A stretch of DNA of 41,086 bases from Myxococcota bacterium (GTDB taxonomy: Bacteria; Myxococcota_A; UBA796; CAJQPC01), in assembly GCA_023150845.1 (NCBI GenBank), contig JAKLKD010000029.1, positions 1 to 41,086 on the forward strand, read 5' to 3'. Each line of letters opens with the position of its first letter. Position 1 is the stretch's first letter. The notes beneath the pieces were generated by a model, which was given only the letters and a program-made list of their open reading frames with translations, searched no databases and was not told where the DNA came from. The position numbers and the translations under genes are program-made. This document shows, in pieces, positions 30,797 to 39,761 of the stretch.

Positions 30797-33157
30797 ATGG
30801 CCGCTCTGCCCCCCTTCTCTGCCGCCCCCTCCGTCCGCTGGTCCGCCGCTGAGCTGTCCTCCCAGGCCTTGAGCCGCCGATTCGTCGGGCAGACCGCCGT
30901 GCTCCGGGCCCTCGTCGGGCGCCTGGGCCGCAGCGCCGAGAGCGCCGAGCCGCCGCACCGCCTCGTGGTCGGGCCGCCGGGCTCGGGTCGCACGGCCCTG
31001 CTCCGCCGGGTCGAGGTGGCCGTCGCCGACCACAAGGAGCTGAGCGCCCGCTGGCGCGCCGTGCGCCTCCCCGAGCGCCTCTGGCGCGCCTCTCGCCTCT
31101 CGGACCTCTGGCTCATCGCGCTAGAGACCCTGCTCCCCGCCCTCGTCGCCGAGGGCCGAGACAGCGACATGCTTCAGTCGCAGCTCGACGGGCTCTTGTC
31201 CATCGAGGACGACGCCCGGGTAGACGTGGAGGCCCTGGACCTGCTCTGCGCCTGGGCGGGCCGGGGCGTCGCTTTGCTCATCGACGGCCTCGACCACGCC
31301 CTGGGCCGCATCGACGGCGGCGCCGCGGCCCTCGCCCGGCGCCTGGAGGAGGAGCCCCGGCTGCTCGTGCTCGCCACGGCGGACGAGGCCCTCGATGACG
31401 CCGCGCTCAAGGGCGTCTTCTCCACCTTGACCCTCTCCCCGCTCAGCGAGGCCGAGGCCCAGAGCCTCGTCGCCCGGCTCGGCGAGGGCGCCCAGCGGGT
31501 CGTCACCACCGAGCCCGGCCGCCTGCGCGCCGCCATCGCCCTGTTCGGCGCCTGGCCCCGCCCCTTGGCGCTGCTCGGCGCCGCCTGGTGTGAGGACCCC
31601 TCCGGCGACGCCACGACGGACCTCACCCGGCTCCTCGACGCCTTACGCCCGGCCCACGCCGCCCGCCTCGCCGAGCTGCCGCCCCAGTCCCAGCAGGTGC
31701 TCTCCGCCATCGCCGAGCGCTGGGATCCCGTCCCGGCGGGCCCCCTCTCCCGCTCGCTCCGGATGCAGGTGCGCCTCACCTCGGCCCAGCTCAGCCGCCT
31801 CAGCTCCTTGGGCTTCGTGGAGAAGGTGGACCTCCCCCAGCACGCCCGGCTGGGCTTCCAGCTCCGCGACCGGGCCCTGGGCATGTCTTTGCTGCGCGGC
31901 GACGCCCAAGACGAGCTGCGTGGCCTCGCCGAGCTCGTGGGCCTCACCGCCCCGCCCCAGGCCCACGAGCCCCTGGCCCCCTTCATCGGCCCAGACCCCG
32001 ACCTGAAGACTGAAGCAAAAATTCGGAAGGAGCGTATGGCGGCGCTCCGGGCGCGGGTCCCCACCACCCGCCCCGACTGGCCCACGCCCTGGTCTTCAGA
32101 GCTGTTCACCGGGGTGCTGCTCACCGCGCCGATCTCCCTGAGCGCCCGGGAGCGGGTGCTGGAGCGCCTGCGCGCCGCGGCGCCGGACGAGGTCAAAGAC
32201 GTCGCCTTGGCCCTGGCCTACCGCCTCGGCCTCGTGGGCCTCTTGCACGGCGAGGCGACCTCCCAGGCCCTCGCCCAGGCGAGCCTCTCCGGCGAGCTCT
32301 CCGGCCCCGACGACCTCCCCGGCGCCGAGTCCGCCGCCCGTCGCCTGCGCCAGCCGGGCCTCCTCGGCCTCGTGCGCCTCACCCGCGCCGCCCGCCGCGC
32401 CGCCGAGGGTGACCTCGACGAGCTGGCCATGCCTTTTGAGTCCGACGGCGGCACCCGGCTGGCCTGGTCCATCGCCGCCGCGCGGTTCCCGAGCTTTGAC
32501 GCCCGGGTGAAGGAGGCCGTCGCCGCCGCCTGGGCCCAAGGGGTGCGGGATGACCGGCTCCCCGTCGCCGCGGCCTGGGCCGTGGCCGAGGGCGGCCTGC
32601 CGATGCACGCCGATGAGTCCGAGCTGCGCCGGGGGCTCACCCGCCGCCCCGAGCACCCCCTGCTCCTCGCCGGGCTCGGGGCCTTGCTCACCGCCCAAGA
32701 CCGCCGAGACGAGGCGGAGCGCCTGCTTCGCAACGCAGCCGTTTTGTTGCAAGATGGCGAGACCGTCGCCGCCTGCCTGCCGGAGACCTTGGCCTCCTAC
32801 TTCTTCGACGCCCTGGAGGACGGCTCCTTGGCCGACCGGCTGCTCCGCCCCCTGCGCGCCTTCACCCGGCGGCCGCTCGCAACGCTCTTGCTGCGTGATC
32901 CCGCGCGCTGCGGCGAGGCCCTCACCCTGCTGGGCGCGGACGGCGCCGACCCCCGCCTCGGGCTGTTCACCTGCCTCCGGGATGAGCTCCGCGCCGGGCG
33001 CCCGGCCGTCGTGAGCGGGGCCTTGGCGGCCTTGGGCCTCGACCGGCGCTGGCGGGCCTTAGACGCCGCCGCCCGGGCGTCCCTCGACGGCCCCGAGAGC
33101 CTGCGCGCCTTGCCGCCGGAGCTGCGCGCGGTCGCCGAGGGCCTGCTTCGCCCTTAA
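30797..33157 (+). CDS. Large P-loop ATPase with helical C-terminal half
   Basis: A 786-residue cytoplasmic protein. The AAA/STAND-type ATPase domain spans about 25-270: Walker A GPPGSGRT (59-66) and Walker B ALLIDGLDH (Asp163), followed by a regulatory helical part. Residues about 330-390 resemble a winged helix (LPPQSQQVLSAIAERWDP...). The C-terminal half (400-786) is Ala/Leu/Arg-rich helical repeats of TPR-like character without a strict consensus. Such NTPase-scaffold proteins act as switches or signal hubs, but no partner gene is visible. ATG 30797 is chosen for GGAG 6 bases before it; the frame extends 41 residues further up without conserved features. It is divergent from the Spy-like gene. 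Confidence 0.78.
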   Translation: MAALPPFSAAPSVRWSAAELSSQALSRRFVGQTAVLRALVGRLGRSAESAEPPHRLVVGPPGSGRTALLRRVEVAVADHKELSARWRAVRLPERLWRASRLSDLWLIALETLLPALVAEGRDSDMLQSQLDGLLSIEDDARVDVEALDLLCAWAGRGVALLIDGLDHALGRIDGGAAALARRLEEEPRLLVLATADEALDDAALKGVFSTLTLSPLSEAEAQSLVARLGEGAQRVVTTEPGRLRAAIALFGAWPRPLALLGAAWCEDPSGDATTDLTRLLDALRPAHAARLAELPPQSQQVLSAIAERWDPVPAGPLSRSLRMQVRLTSAQLSRLSSLGFVEKVDLPQHARLGFQLRDRALGMSLLRGDAQDELRGLAELVGLTAPPQAHEPLAPFIGPDPDLKTEAKIRKERMAALRARVPTTRPDWPTPWSSELFTGVLLTAPISLSARERVLERLRAAAPDEVKDVALALAYRLGLVGLLHGEATSQALAQASLSGELSGPDDLPGAESAARRLRQPGLLGLVRLTRAARRAAEGDLDELAMPFESDGGTRLAWSIAAARFPSFDARVKEAVAAAWAQGVRDDRLPVAAAWAVAEGGLPMHADESELRRGLTRRPEHPLLLAGLGALLTAQDRRDEAERLLRNAAVLLQDGETVAACLPETLASYFFDALEDGSLADRLLRPLRAFTRRPLATLLLRDPARCGEALTLLGADGADPRLGLFTCLRDELRAGRPAVVSGALAALGLDRRWRALDAAARASLDGPESLRALPPELRAVAEGLLRP

Positions 33158-33262
33158 GCTCGCGCCCCTGCGCCATCGTGGGCTATTTTGGTCGGCGTGG
33201 TGGTCCCCGGGATCGCCCCGCCGCGGGCCGCCGCGCCAATTTCCAAGGACTCTGGAGCCCCC

Positions 33263-34600
33263 ATGACCGCCAAGACGAGCCTCTTCTTCTTCGCCCTCAC
33301 CCTCCTCGTCGGCTGCAAAGACGACGCCCCAGCGGATGACTCCGGGACGGGCTCCGATCAAGACTCCGGCGAGCCAGCGCAGACCGACGGCGACGGCGAC
33401 GGCTACTTCGCCGAGGTCGATGACTGCGACGACGCCCAGGCCGGGGTCAACCCCGGCGCCCAAGAGCTGTGCGACGACGTCGACAACGACTGCGACGGCC
33501 TCACCGACGACGCCGACGACAGCGTGAGCGCCACCGAGGGCGTAGAGAGCTTCCTCGACGCCGACGCCGACGGCTTCGGTGACCCCACGGCGAGCGCGCT
33601 CACCTGCGCCGTGCCCACGGGCTACACCCTCGACGCGACGGACTGTGACGACGGCGCCGCCGAGATCAACCCCGACGCGGAGGAGCTCTGTGACGGGATC
33701 GACAACGACTGCGACACCCTCATCGACGTCGAGGATGACAACCTCCTCGACGGCCTCATCGCCTACGCCGACGCCGACGCAGACGGCTACGGAGACCCGG
33801 CGACGGGCCAGATCGTGTGTGAGCTAAGCGCCGGGCAGGTGACCGACGGCGAGGACTGTGACGACACAGACGGCAGCCTGAGCCCCGCGGCGGAGGAGAT
33901 CTGTACAGACACCCTCGACAACAACTGTGACGGCGGCGTGAACGAGGCTTGCCCTCTGTGCAGCGACCTGAGCGTGGTGGAGTACTTTGACTCCTTCACG
34001 ACCGGGGCCACGCCGCTCTCCGGCGCGCAGACGATCCTCGGCTTCACCCTCGCGGAGCACGACACGGACGCTGGGTTTAGCGCCGCGTATGACGCCGCGC
34101 CCCCAGACGTCATCGTGATCGACGTGCCTGGCTCCCCCGTCCCCTCTGGGGTCAGCGACCGAATTGAAGACGCGATCTCCAACGGGACGATCGTGCTCTT
34201 TAGCTACTGGTACCTCGGGTACGAGTCCGACCTGGCCACCGTCCTGGGGGTCACCACCACCCGCAGCTTCAACACCCCGCTGCCCCTCTCGGCGGCCTCC
34301 GGCAGCACCTTGTGGACGATCTCCGAGCTCCTCCCCAGCTCAATCACGAACTACACCTCCGACGCTGGCGTCAACGGCTCGGTGCTTAGCCCCATCGACG
34401 ACAGCACGTCGGAGATCTTGGCGATCTTCAGCGGTGATGCGAGCAGTGGCGCCATCGTCGCCACCTACGGGGGCCAGGTCATCGTGAACGGTCACCTCCC
34501 CTGGGACTTCCAGGCGACGGACGACGACGCCGACGGCTCGAACGACATGGCCGAGCTCTACGTTAACGAGCTGGTCTGGACGACAGGCTGCGCGCGCTGA
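33263..34600 (+). CDS. MopE-repeat lipoprotein with C-terminal globular domain
   Basis: A 445-residue surface-type lipoprotein (LVGC, Cys18). After an acidic linker come three MopE-type units of the form DGDGDGY...DCDD...NPGA.ELCD..DNDCDG (about 45-235), Asp/Cys-rich repeats expected to bind calcium or other metals. The rest (about 240-440) is a globular domain: VVEYFDSFTTGATPLSGAQTILGFTL, a predicted Rossmann-like pattern (PPDVIVIDVPG...NGTIVLFSYWYLG...VIVNGHLPWDF). It could belong to a GATase-like or adhesion-type fold, but I cannot name it. GGAG lies 6 bases before ATG 33263. A strong terminator follows the stop. Confidence 0.85.
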   Translation: MTAKTSLFFFALTLLVGCKDDAPADDSGTGSDQDSGEPAQTDGDGDGYFAEVDDCDDAQAGVNPGAQELCDDVDNDCDGLTDDADDSVSATEGVESFLDADADGFGDPTASALTCAVPTGYTLDATDCDDGAAEINPDAEELCDGIDNDCDTLIDVEDDNLLDGLIAYADADADGYGDPATGQIVCELSAGQVTDGEDCDDTDGSLSPAAEEICTDTLDNNCDGGVNEACPLCSDLSVVEYFDSFTTGATPLSGAQTILGFTLAEHDTDAGFSAAYDAAPPDVIVIDVPGSPVPSGVSDRIEDAISNGTIVLFSYWYLGYESDLATVLGVTTTRSFNTPLPLSAASGSTLWTISELLPSSITNYTSDAGVNGSVLSPIDDSTSEILAIFSGDASSGAIVATYGGQVIVNGHLPWDFQATDDDADGSNDMAELYVNELVWTTGCAR

Positions 34601-34608
34601 GCCTCCTC

Positions 34609-34637
34609 GGGGTCTGTGTTGAATCGACACAGACCCC
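34609..34637. terminator. Bidirectional terminator hairpin
   Basis: GGGGTCTGTGT (34609-34619) and ACACAGACCCC (34627-34637) form a perfect 11-bp stem with a 7-base loop, extended by CCTC and GAGG further out. It lies 8 bases after the MopE lipoprotein stop and 10 bases from the stop of the convergent 54-residue gene, so it can serve both. Confidence 0.8.
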
Positions 34638-34647
34638 TGAGGCCCGC

Positions 34648-34812
34648 TCAGCGCTGGCTCATGTTGTTCCCGCTCTTGTTCGTCGGGTGGGCGACGAGGC
34701 GCGACACCTTGAGCCAGAGCCGCTCCTTGAGCGAGCCCTGGCGGGGCGCGTCTGGATCGGGCTTGGGGGTCACCAGCCCAGCGAGCAGCTTCACGACGAG
34801 CCTCACACGCAT
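34648..34812 (-). CDS. 54-residue basic small protein
   Basis: A short frame with strong support: GGAGG lies 4 bases before the ATG at 34812, it ends 10 bases before a bidirectional terminator, and it fills an otherwise empty gap. The protein begins MRVRLVVKLLAGLV, a basic amphipathic or membrane-touching helix, then a Pro/Asp turn (TPKPDPDAP), a second basic helix (LKERLWLKVSRLV) and a polar tail. No family is recognised. It is divergent from the MaoC gene (70 bases between starts). A small membrane-associated regulator is possible; this is inference. Confidence 0.6.
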   Translation of the reverse strand: MRVRLVVKLLAGLVTPKPDPDAPRQGSLKERLWLKVSRLVAHPTNKSGNNMSQR

Positions 34813-34882
34813 CACGCCTCCTCAGCGCAGCATACCCGCGCCGGGCCGGTTATGGGGAGCCTCCCCTGCGCGTGAGGACCGC

Positions 34883-35737
34883 ATGAGCCAAGACCACCCG
34901 CCGCCGCCGCAGGCCGCCCTCGTGGGCCGCCGCTGGGAGGGCGGGGAGCACCTCGTCACCGCGGCGGAGATCGCCGCCTTCGCCCAGGCGACGGACGACC
35001 TCAACCCGCGCTACGCCGGGGACGCCCCGGTCGCGCCGCCGATGTTCCACGTCCGGCCGATGCGGGACCTCCTGTTCATGATCATCGAGGACGAGGCGCT
35101 GGGCCTCGACGTGCTCCGCCTCGTGCACGGCGAGCATGACGCCCGCTTCTCCCGCCTGCTCCGGGCCGGGGAGCGCCTGCGGGTGGCCGGTGAGCTGCTC
35201 AGCGCCGTCGAGAAGCGCTCGGGCCTCGTCATCACCGCCCAGCTCACCGGGGACGTCGGCGAGGAGCGGGTCGTGGAGTGCACGACGGTGTTCTTCATCC
35301 GGGCGAAGCCCAGCGCCGAGAAGCCCGCCGACAAGCCCGCCGAGAAGGCCGCGGAGAGGCCCGCCGCGCCGCCGCCGCCGGACTGGACCGCCCCGGTGAA
35401 CGTCGCCGCCGACGCCTCCTACCGCTACGCCCAGGCCTCTGGCGACGTGAACCCCATCCACATTCACCCCGAGACCGCCCGCAGGGCGGGGCTCCCCGAC
35501 GTGATCCTCCACGGCCTCTGCACCATGGCGCTCACCGCCCGCGCGCTGACCGACGGCCTCGCCGACGGCGATCCGGGCCGCTTGCGCCGCCTCTCCGTGC
35601 GCTGGGCCCGCCCGGTGCTCAACGGGCAGACCCTCACGGTCACCGCGCGCCGCGCCGGGGAAGGCGCCTGGGCGGTCGAGACCCTCGGCCCCGACGGCAA
35701 GCCGGTGATCACCGCCGCGGTGGCGGAGCTCGGCTGA
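34883..35737 (+). CDS. Double-hotdog MaoC-like dehydratase
   Basis: A 284-residue protein of two hotdog domains. The N-terminal one (about 10-138) keeps FAQATDDLNPRYAG, a variant without full catalytic residues. A Lys/Ala/Pro linker (PSAEKPADKPAEKAAERPA) leads to the C-terminal domain (about 165-284) with YAQASGDVNPIHIHPETARR, the hydratase-2 motif, with Asp and His of the active site. It probably hydrates or dehydrates an acyl-CoA or acyl-carrier thioester. GAGG lies 6 bases before ATG 34883. Its stop overlaps the start of the next gene by one base (TGATG). Confidence 0.87.
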   Translation: MSQDHPPPPQAALVGRRWEGGEHLVTAAEIAAFAQATDDLNPRYAGDAPVAPPMFHVRPMRDLLFMIIEDEALGLDVLRLVHGEHDARFSRLLRAGERLRVAGELLSAVEKRSGLVITAQLTGDVGEERVVECTTVFFIRAKPSAEKPADKPAEKAAERPAAPPPPDWTAPVNVAADASYRYAQASGDVNPIHIHPETARRAGLPDVILHGLCTMALTARALTDGLADGDPGRLRRLSVRWARPVLNGQTLTVTARRAGEGAWAVETLGPDGKPVITAAVAELG

Positions 35738-36996
35738 TGGTCGATCCGCGCTGCCTCCCGCCCGGGGCGCTCAAGGTGCTGGCCGCCGAGCGCCTCGACG
35801 AGCGCGCCCCGCCGCCGCACAGCGCCCGGGCCCTGCGGGAGTCCGCCGAGGCCGCCATGGCCAACGACCCCACCAAGGCCCAGGCCCTCGACGGCCTGCT
35901 CGTCGCCCTGCGTGACCTGGAGCTCGCTGAAGAGGGCCACCTGCCCGGGGGCCGGGGCCTCACCCGCGGGCGGCCCCTCGCCCAAGACCTCATCTCCATC
36001 ACCCTGGAGGCCTGGGACGCCGAGGGGCGCCGGGGGGCTCTGCGCCTGCCGCGCCCGGCCTTGGCCCAAGACCCGGTGACCCGCCGCCGCCTCGGCCTGC
36101 GCCCGCTGCGCGGCCACGACGACGCGGTGCTCAGCTTTGAGGCGCGTTTTGACGAGGACGGAGAGGTGCGGCCTTGGGCGGCGCTCGGCGGCCCGTCCCT
36201 CGCCGAGCTGCTCCCCGTCGAGGACTGGCCCGAGCCCCGGCTCATCGCCGCCTGCCTCGTCGCGGGCCTCGTCGGGCTCTCCGCCTTGCAGCGGCGGGGC
36301 CTCGGACACGGCTCCTTGGGGCCGGAGCACCTCATCTTCACCCTCGACGGCGTGCGCCTCGCCTGGCTCGACCCGGTGCTCTCGACGCCGCCGCGCCCCG
36401 AGGACGACCTCGCCGCCCTGGGCCGGGCCGTCGGCGCCCTCGACCCCGAAGGGCACGACCCCTTGGGCGCCTTGGCCTGGGGCCTCGCCGAGTCCCCGCC
36501 CCCGAGCGTCGGCCTCGCCGTCGATTTGCTGCGTCGCAGCATGGGCCAGTCCTTGCTGGAGCGGCGCCATGAGCTGGCGATGCACGCCCGCGCCCAAGGC
36601 CGCCGCCACCGCCACGCCCAGGCGCTCAACCTCAGCCGCCGCCTGAGCCTCGCGCTCCCGCCCCCCGCCGGGGTGTACTGCCTCAAGGCCGAGCACGACG
36701 CGGTGATGGTGCTCGCCGACGCCACGGCGTCCCAGCTCCGGGGCGGCCCGGCGACGGCCTGGCCGACGCGCTTCTTGCCGGTGCTCTGGAGCCCTGAGCA
36801 CGGCCTCGACGCCAGCGCCGCCCGCAGCCTCGTGCGGGCCTGGACCACCCGAGCCCGGGGCGACGAGGCCCGGCGTGTGGATCAGCAGGCGGCCTTGGGC
36901 ACGACGGACGAGGGCGCGGCGGCCTTGGTGCGCTGGCTGCAGCTTCAGCTCAGCTTACGCACCGAGCGTATGTTGATGGCCCGCAGCGCGCCCTGA
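35737..36996 (+). CDS. Pseudokinase-like protein
   Basis: A 419-residue cytoplasmic protein. Residues about 120-240 follow the layout of a Ser/Thr protein-kinase C-lobe: LVGLSALQRRGLGHGSLGPE (compare LHxxGxxHRDLKPEN), then VRLAWLDPVL (compare VKLxDFGLA) and EDDLAALGRAV (compare SDVYSLGVxL). The catalytic Asp of HRD is Ser193, and DFG has become DP (212-213); no Gly-rich loop or clear VAIK Lys is seen. So it is probably inactive as a kinase and acts as a scaffold or regulator. The C-terminal 160 residues are Arg/Ala/Leu-rich helices. It is translationally coupled to the MaoC gene, which is an unusual pairing. The kinase link rests on motif layout only. Confidence 0.6.
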   Translation: MVDPRCLPPGALKVLAAERLDERAPPPHSARALRESAEAAMANDPTKAQALDGLLVALRDLELAEEGHLPGGRGLTRGRPLAQDLISITLEAWDAEGRRGALRLPRPALAQDPVTRRRLGLRPLRGHDDAVLSFEARFDEDGEVRPWAALGGPSLAELLPVEDWPEPRLIAACLVAGLVGLSALQRRGLGHGSLGPEHLIFTLDGVRLAWLDPVLSTPPRPEDDLAALGRAVGALDPEGHDPLGALAWGLAESPPPSVGLAVDLLRRSMGQSLLERRHELAMHARAQGRRHRHAQALNLSRRLSLALPPPAGVYCLKAEHDAVMVLADATASQLRGGPATAWPTRFLPVLWSPEHGLDASAARSLVRAWTTRARGDEARRVDQQAALGTTDEGAAALVRWLQLQLSLRTERMLMARSAP

Positions 36997-37012
36997 GCCC
37001 CGGCGGGCTCAG
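36993..37012. terminator. Hairpin across two converging stop codons
   Basis: CTGAGCCC (36993-37000) and GGGCTCAG (37005-37012) form a perfect 8-bp stem with a CGGC loop. It contains the stop codon of the plus-strand gene (36994-36996) and of the minus-strand gene (37009-37011). It can act as a compact two-way terminator, though without T-runs. Confidence 0.5.
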
Positions 37013-38583
37013 AAGGCGTCGTTGATGGCCAGCGGCGTGCCCCTGTTGTCCTTCTCGTAGAGGAAGGTGCCCTTGGACCAGTTCAAGGGGTCGTCGTTGT
37101 CCAAGGCGCCGTAGAGGCTCGCGTTGTGCTGCATCGAGAAGCCCTGGGCCATGGAGTCGCCCCAGTCGAGGCTCGCGTCGTACTCGAGCTCATCGACGAT
37201 CAGGCCGTCAAACTCGATGAAGAGCTCATCCGCGGAGTTGTCCAGGGTGATGTCGCTGCCGTAGGTGTAGTCCCCGGTGAGCCCGCCGTTCTTCTTGCTG
37301 TCGTTGTTTCGCACGAAGAGGGCGTGGTCCCCCGCGGCGATGAGGACCTCACTCGTGAGCTCGTGGCTGTCGGTCCCGGCGTCATAGATGAGCCAGCCGC
37401 CGCAGATCCGGAGATCAGCGCCGCTCGCGTTGTAGAGCTCGAACCACTCGGCCTCGTTGTCTTTGAGGGTCTTGGGGTCCTGCATGAGCTCGGTGATCAC
37501 GAGGTCGCCGTAGCTGATGAGGCCCTCGTCGCAGAGGCCGTCGCAGTTGTTGTCGGCGGCGTCCCGAGACTCCCCGGCCGCCGGGTTCACGCTGGCGTCG
37601 GTGTCGTCGCAGTCGTCGCCGGACGCGCTGGTGTCGATGTCGTAGCCGTCGCCGTCGCAGTCGAAGTCGCTGTCGCCGAGGCAGTCGGCGTCGACGTCGT
37701 CGTAGCAGTCGTCCGTCGCGCCGGGGAAGCTCGTCGCCTCCTCATCGTCGCAGTCGGTGTCGTCCTCGCTGAGCCCGGCGGTGAGCGCGCAGGCCAAGGC
37801 CGTCTCTGAGGCGTCGCCGAAGCCGTCGCCGTCCGCGTCGACGTAGTAGACGACGGCGTCGCTGGGCGGGCCCTCGTCGATGTCGCCGTCGCAGTCCTCG
37901 TCGCCGCCACCGCAGGCCTCTTCAGCGTCGGGGTTCACGCCCGCGTCGTCGTCGTCGCAGTCCCCGGCCACGGTGAGGTAACCCGAGGGCGCGGCGCAGG
38001 CCGAGACGCTGTTGTCGGGGTCGCCGTGGCCGTCGCCGTCTTCGTCGGCGTAGTAGGTCGTGGCGTCGGGGGTGAGGCCCTCGTCGAGCTCCCCGTCGCA
38101 GTCTTCGTCCCGGCCGTCGCAGGTCTCGACGCCGTCGGGATTGACCGCGGCGTCGCCGTCGTCGCAGTCATCCGTGTTCTCGACGCTGCCCGCCGGGGGC
38201 TCACAGGCCAACAGCGGCGCCTCGGGGTCGCCGTAGCCGTCGCCGTCTTCGTCGGCGTAGGTGGTCTCGGCGTCTAGGGCGTCCTCATCGACCTCGGCGT
38301 CGCAGTCCTGGTCTTTGCCGTCGCAGACCTCATCCGCGCCGGGGTAACGGCTGGCGTCGTCGTCGTCGCAATCGGTCTCGGCGGTGACCCCGTCGCCGTC
38401 GGCGTCTACGGGGGCGTCGCTGTCGTCGCCGCCGCCGCTGTCATCTGCCTTGCTGTCGTCGCCGCCGCTGTCGTCCCCGGTGACGCCGGAGTCGTCCACG
38501 GGCTCGCGGTCGTCGATGCCGATGGGCTTCTCCGGGAGACAAGCCATCATCAGGCCGAGGAGGGGCAGAAGGGGGGCGCGCAT
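37009..38583 (-). CDS. MopE-repeat lipoprotein with lamin-tail domain
   Basis: A 524-residue lipoprotein (lipobox MMAC, Cys15). An acidic Asp/Ser/Gly linker (about 22-60) is followed by about six MopE-type units (about 60-355; DGDGDGYGDP, DCDDGDAAVNPDG, ETCDGRDEDCDGELDEG), which should bind calcium and form a rigid stalk. The C-terminal part (about 360-520) matches the lamin-tail (LTD) fold: GDLVITELMQDP...EAEWFELYNASGADLRICGGWLIYD...LIAAGDHALFVRN. LTD domains are common at the end of bacterial surface proteins. ATG 38583 has GGAG 7 bases before it. It ends in a hairpin shared with the pseudokinase gene. Confidence 0.88.
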   Translation of the reverse strand: MRAPLLPLLGLMMACLPEKPIGIDDREPVDDSGVTGDDSGGDDSKADDSGGGDDSDAPVDADGDGVTAETDCDDDDASRYPGADEVCDGKDQDCDAEVDEDALDAETTYADEDGDGYGDPEAPLLACEPPAGSVENTDDCDDGDAAVNPDGVETCDGRDEDCDGELDEGLTPDATTYYADEDGDGHGDPDNSVSACAAPSGYLTVAGDCDDDDAGVNPDAEEACGGGDEDCDGDIDEGPPSDAVVYYVDADGDGFGDASETALACALTAGLSEDDTDCDDEEATSFPGATDDCYDDVDADCLGDSDFDCDGDGYDIDTSASGDDCDDTDASVNPAAGESRDAADNNCDGLCDEGLISYGDLVITELMQDPKTLKDNEAEWFELYNASGADLRICGGWLIYDAGTDSHELTSEVLIAAGDHALFVRNNDSKKNGGLTGDYTYGSDITLDNSADELFIEFDGLIVDELEYDASLDWGDSMAQGFSMQHNASLYGALDNDDPLNWSKGTFLYEKDNRGTPLAINDAF

Positions 38584-38647
38584 CGCTCACTCCGGGGGAC
38601 ACCCCTCATCCTGCCGGGGATCCAGGCCCTCGTCAACCGCGCCGGGC

Positions 38648-39754
38648 TCAAAGTGCGCTCGGCTCTCCGGGGATGGGCTGGTGAATCGGGAGCACCACCT
38701 GGAAGCGGGCGCCTTCGCCGGGCTGGCTGCGCACGGTGATGAGCCCGCCGTGCCGCTCGGCGATGCGGGCGCAGATCGCCAGCCCGACGCCGTTCCCGCC
38801 GTACTCCTCCGGGCGGTGGAGCCGCTGGAAGATGCCGAAGATTCTCGGGGCATAACGCTCATCTAAGCCGATGCCGTGATCGCGGACGGTGATCCTCGCC
38901 ACGCGGGTGTCCCACTCGGCGTCGACCTCGACGCGGGGCGGCTCGTCCCGCTTGTGGAACTTCAGGGCGTTCCCGATGAGGTTCTGCAGGAGCTGGTGCA
39001 TGAGCGTGCGGCTGGAGTCGAGGGTCGGCAGGGGGCCGACGGTCACCTGGGCGCCCTTCTCGTGAATCACCTCCTCCAGATCCGAGAGCACCTGGCGGGC
39101 GACCACGCCGAGCTCGACGGGCTGGAAGGTGATGGGGTTCGCCGCGGCGCGGGAGTAGCTCAACAGGTCGCCGATGAGGCCATGAACCCGCTCGGAGGAG
39201 CCGTAGATGCGGGTGAGGTACTCCTGGGCGCCGGGGGGGAGCTGGTCGCCGTAGAGCGCCCGCAGGCGCTCGGCGAAGAGCATGATCTTCCGCACCGGGG
39301 CCTGGAGGTCATGGGAGACGATAGACGCGAAGCGGGAGAGCTCGGCGTTGGAGAGCGCCACGAGGCGGGACTTCTCCTCAAGGAGCTGCTCGGCCTGCTT
39401 CCGGTCGGTGATGTCGCGGCCGATGGCGTAGATGAGCTGCTCCTCCGCCGAGGCCGAGGCGCTCCACAAGACCGTGCGCCAGCCGCCCTCCGCCGTGCTC
39501 AGCCGCAGCTCAAAGCCCACCACCTCCCGGCCGTCGGCGAGCTCGTCAGCCACGGCGCCGAAGCGCGTGCGGTCGTCGGGGTGGCTCAGCTCGATGAGGG
39601 CGCGGCCGGGGATCTGGTCCAGCGGCAGGCCCAAGGCGCGCTCCCAGGCGGGGTTCACCTGCTTGAGGCGCCAGTCGAGGTCGAGGATCCCCAGCATGTC
39701 CGGGGACATCCTGAAGAACCGCTGCGCCCAGCCCATCTCGGGGATCTTCGACAT
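38648..39754 (-). CDS. PAS-domain sensor histidine kinase (phytochrome-type HisKA)
   Basis: A 368-residue cytoplasmic kinase: PAS domain about 12-118 with C-terminal cap AIGRDITDRKQAEQLLEEK; HisKA with His148 in SIVSHDLQAPVRKI, the subtype typical of phytochromes; HATPase with LLQNLIGNALKFH (Asn box), RDHGIGLDERYAPRIFGIFQRLHRPEEYGGNGVGLAI. No membrane segment and no chromophore domain, so the signal is sensed by PAS or by a partner. ATG 39754 has GGAG close upstream. It lies 7 bases after the receiver gene in the same direction and pairs with it like cyanobacterial-type kinase/Rcp1 duos. It is followed by the LTD lipoprotein. Confidence 0.92.
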   Translation of the reverse strand: MSKIPEMGWAQRFFRMSPDMLGILDLDWRLKQVNPAWERALGLPLDQIPGRALIELSHPDDRTRFGAVADELADGREVVGFELRLSTAEGGWRTVLWSASASAEEQLIYAIGRDITDRKQAEQLLEEKSRLVALSNAELSRFASIVSHDLQAPVRKIMLFAERLRALYGDQLPPGAQEYLTRIYGSSERVHGLIGDLLSYSRAAANPITFQPVELGVVARQVLSDLEEVIHEKGAQVTVGPLPTLDSSRTLMHQLLQNLIGNALKFHKRDEPPRVEVDAEWDTRVARITVRDHGIGLDERYAPRIFGIFQRLHRPEEYGGNGVGLAICARIAERHGGLITVRSQPGEGARFQVVLPIHQPIPGEPSAL

Positions 39755-39761
39755 CGGCTCC

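Noticed and set aside
37500-38450. Dense gtcgtcgcagtc-type repeats suggesting a DNA repeat array
   Set aside because: They are explained by repeated Asp and Cys codons of MopE units in the minus-strand lipoprotein.
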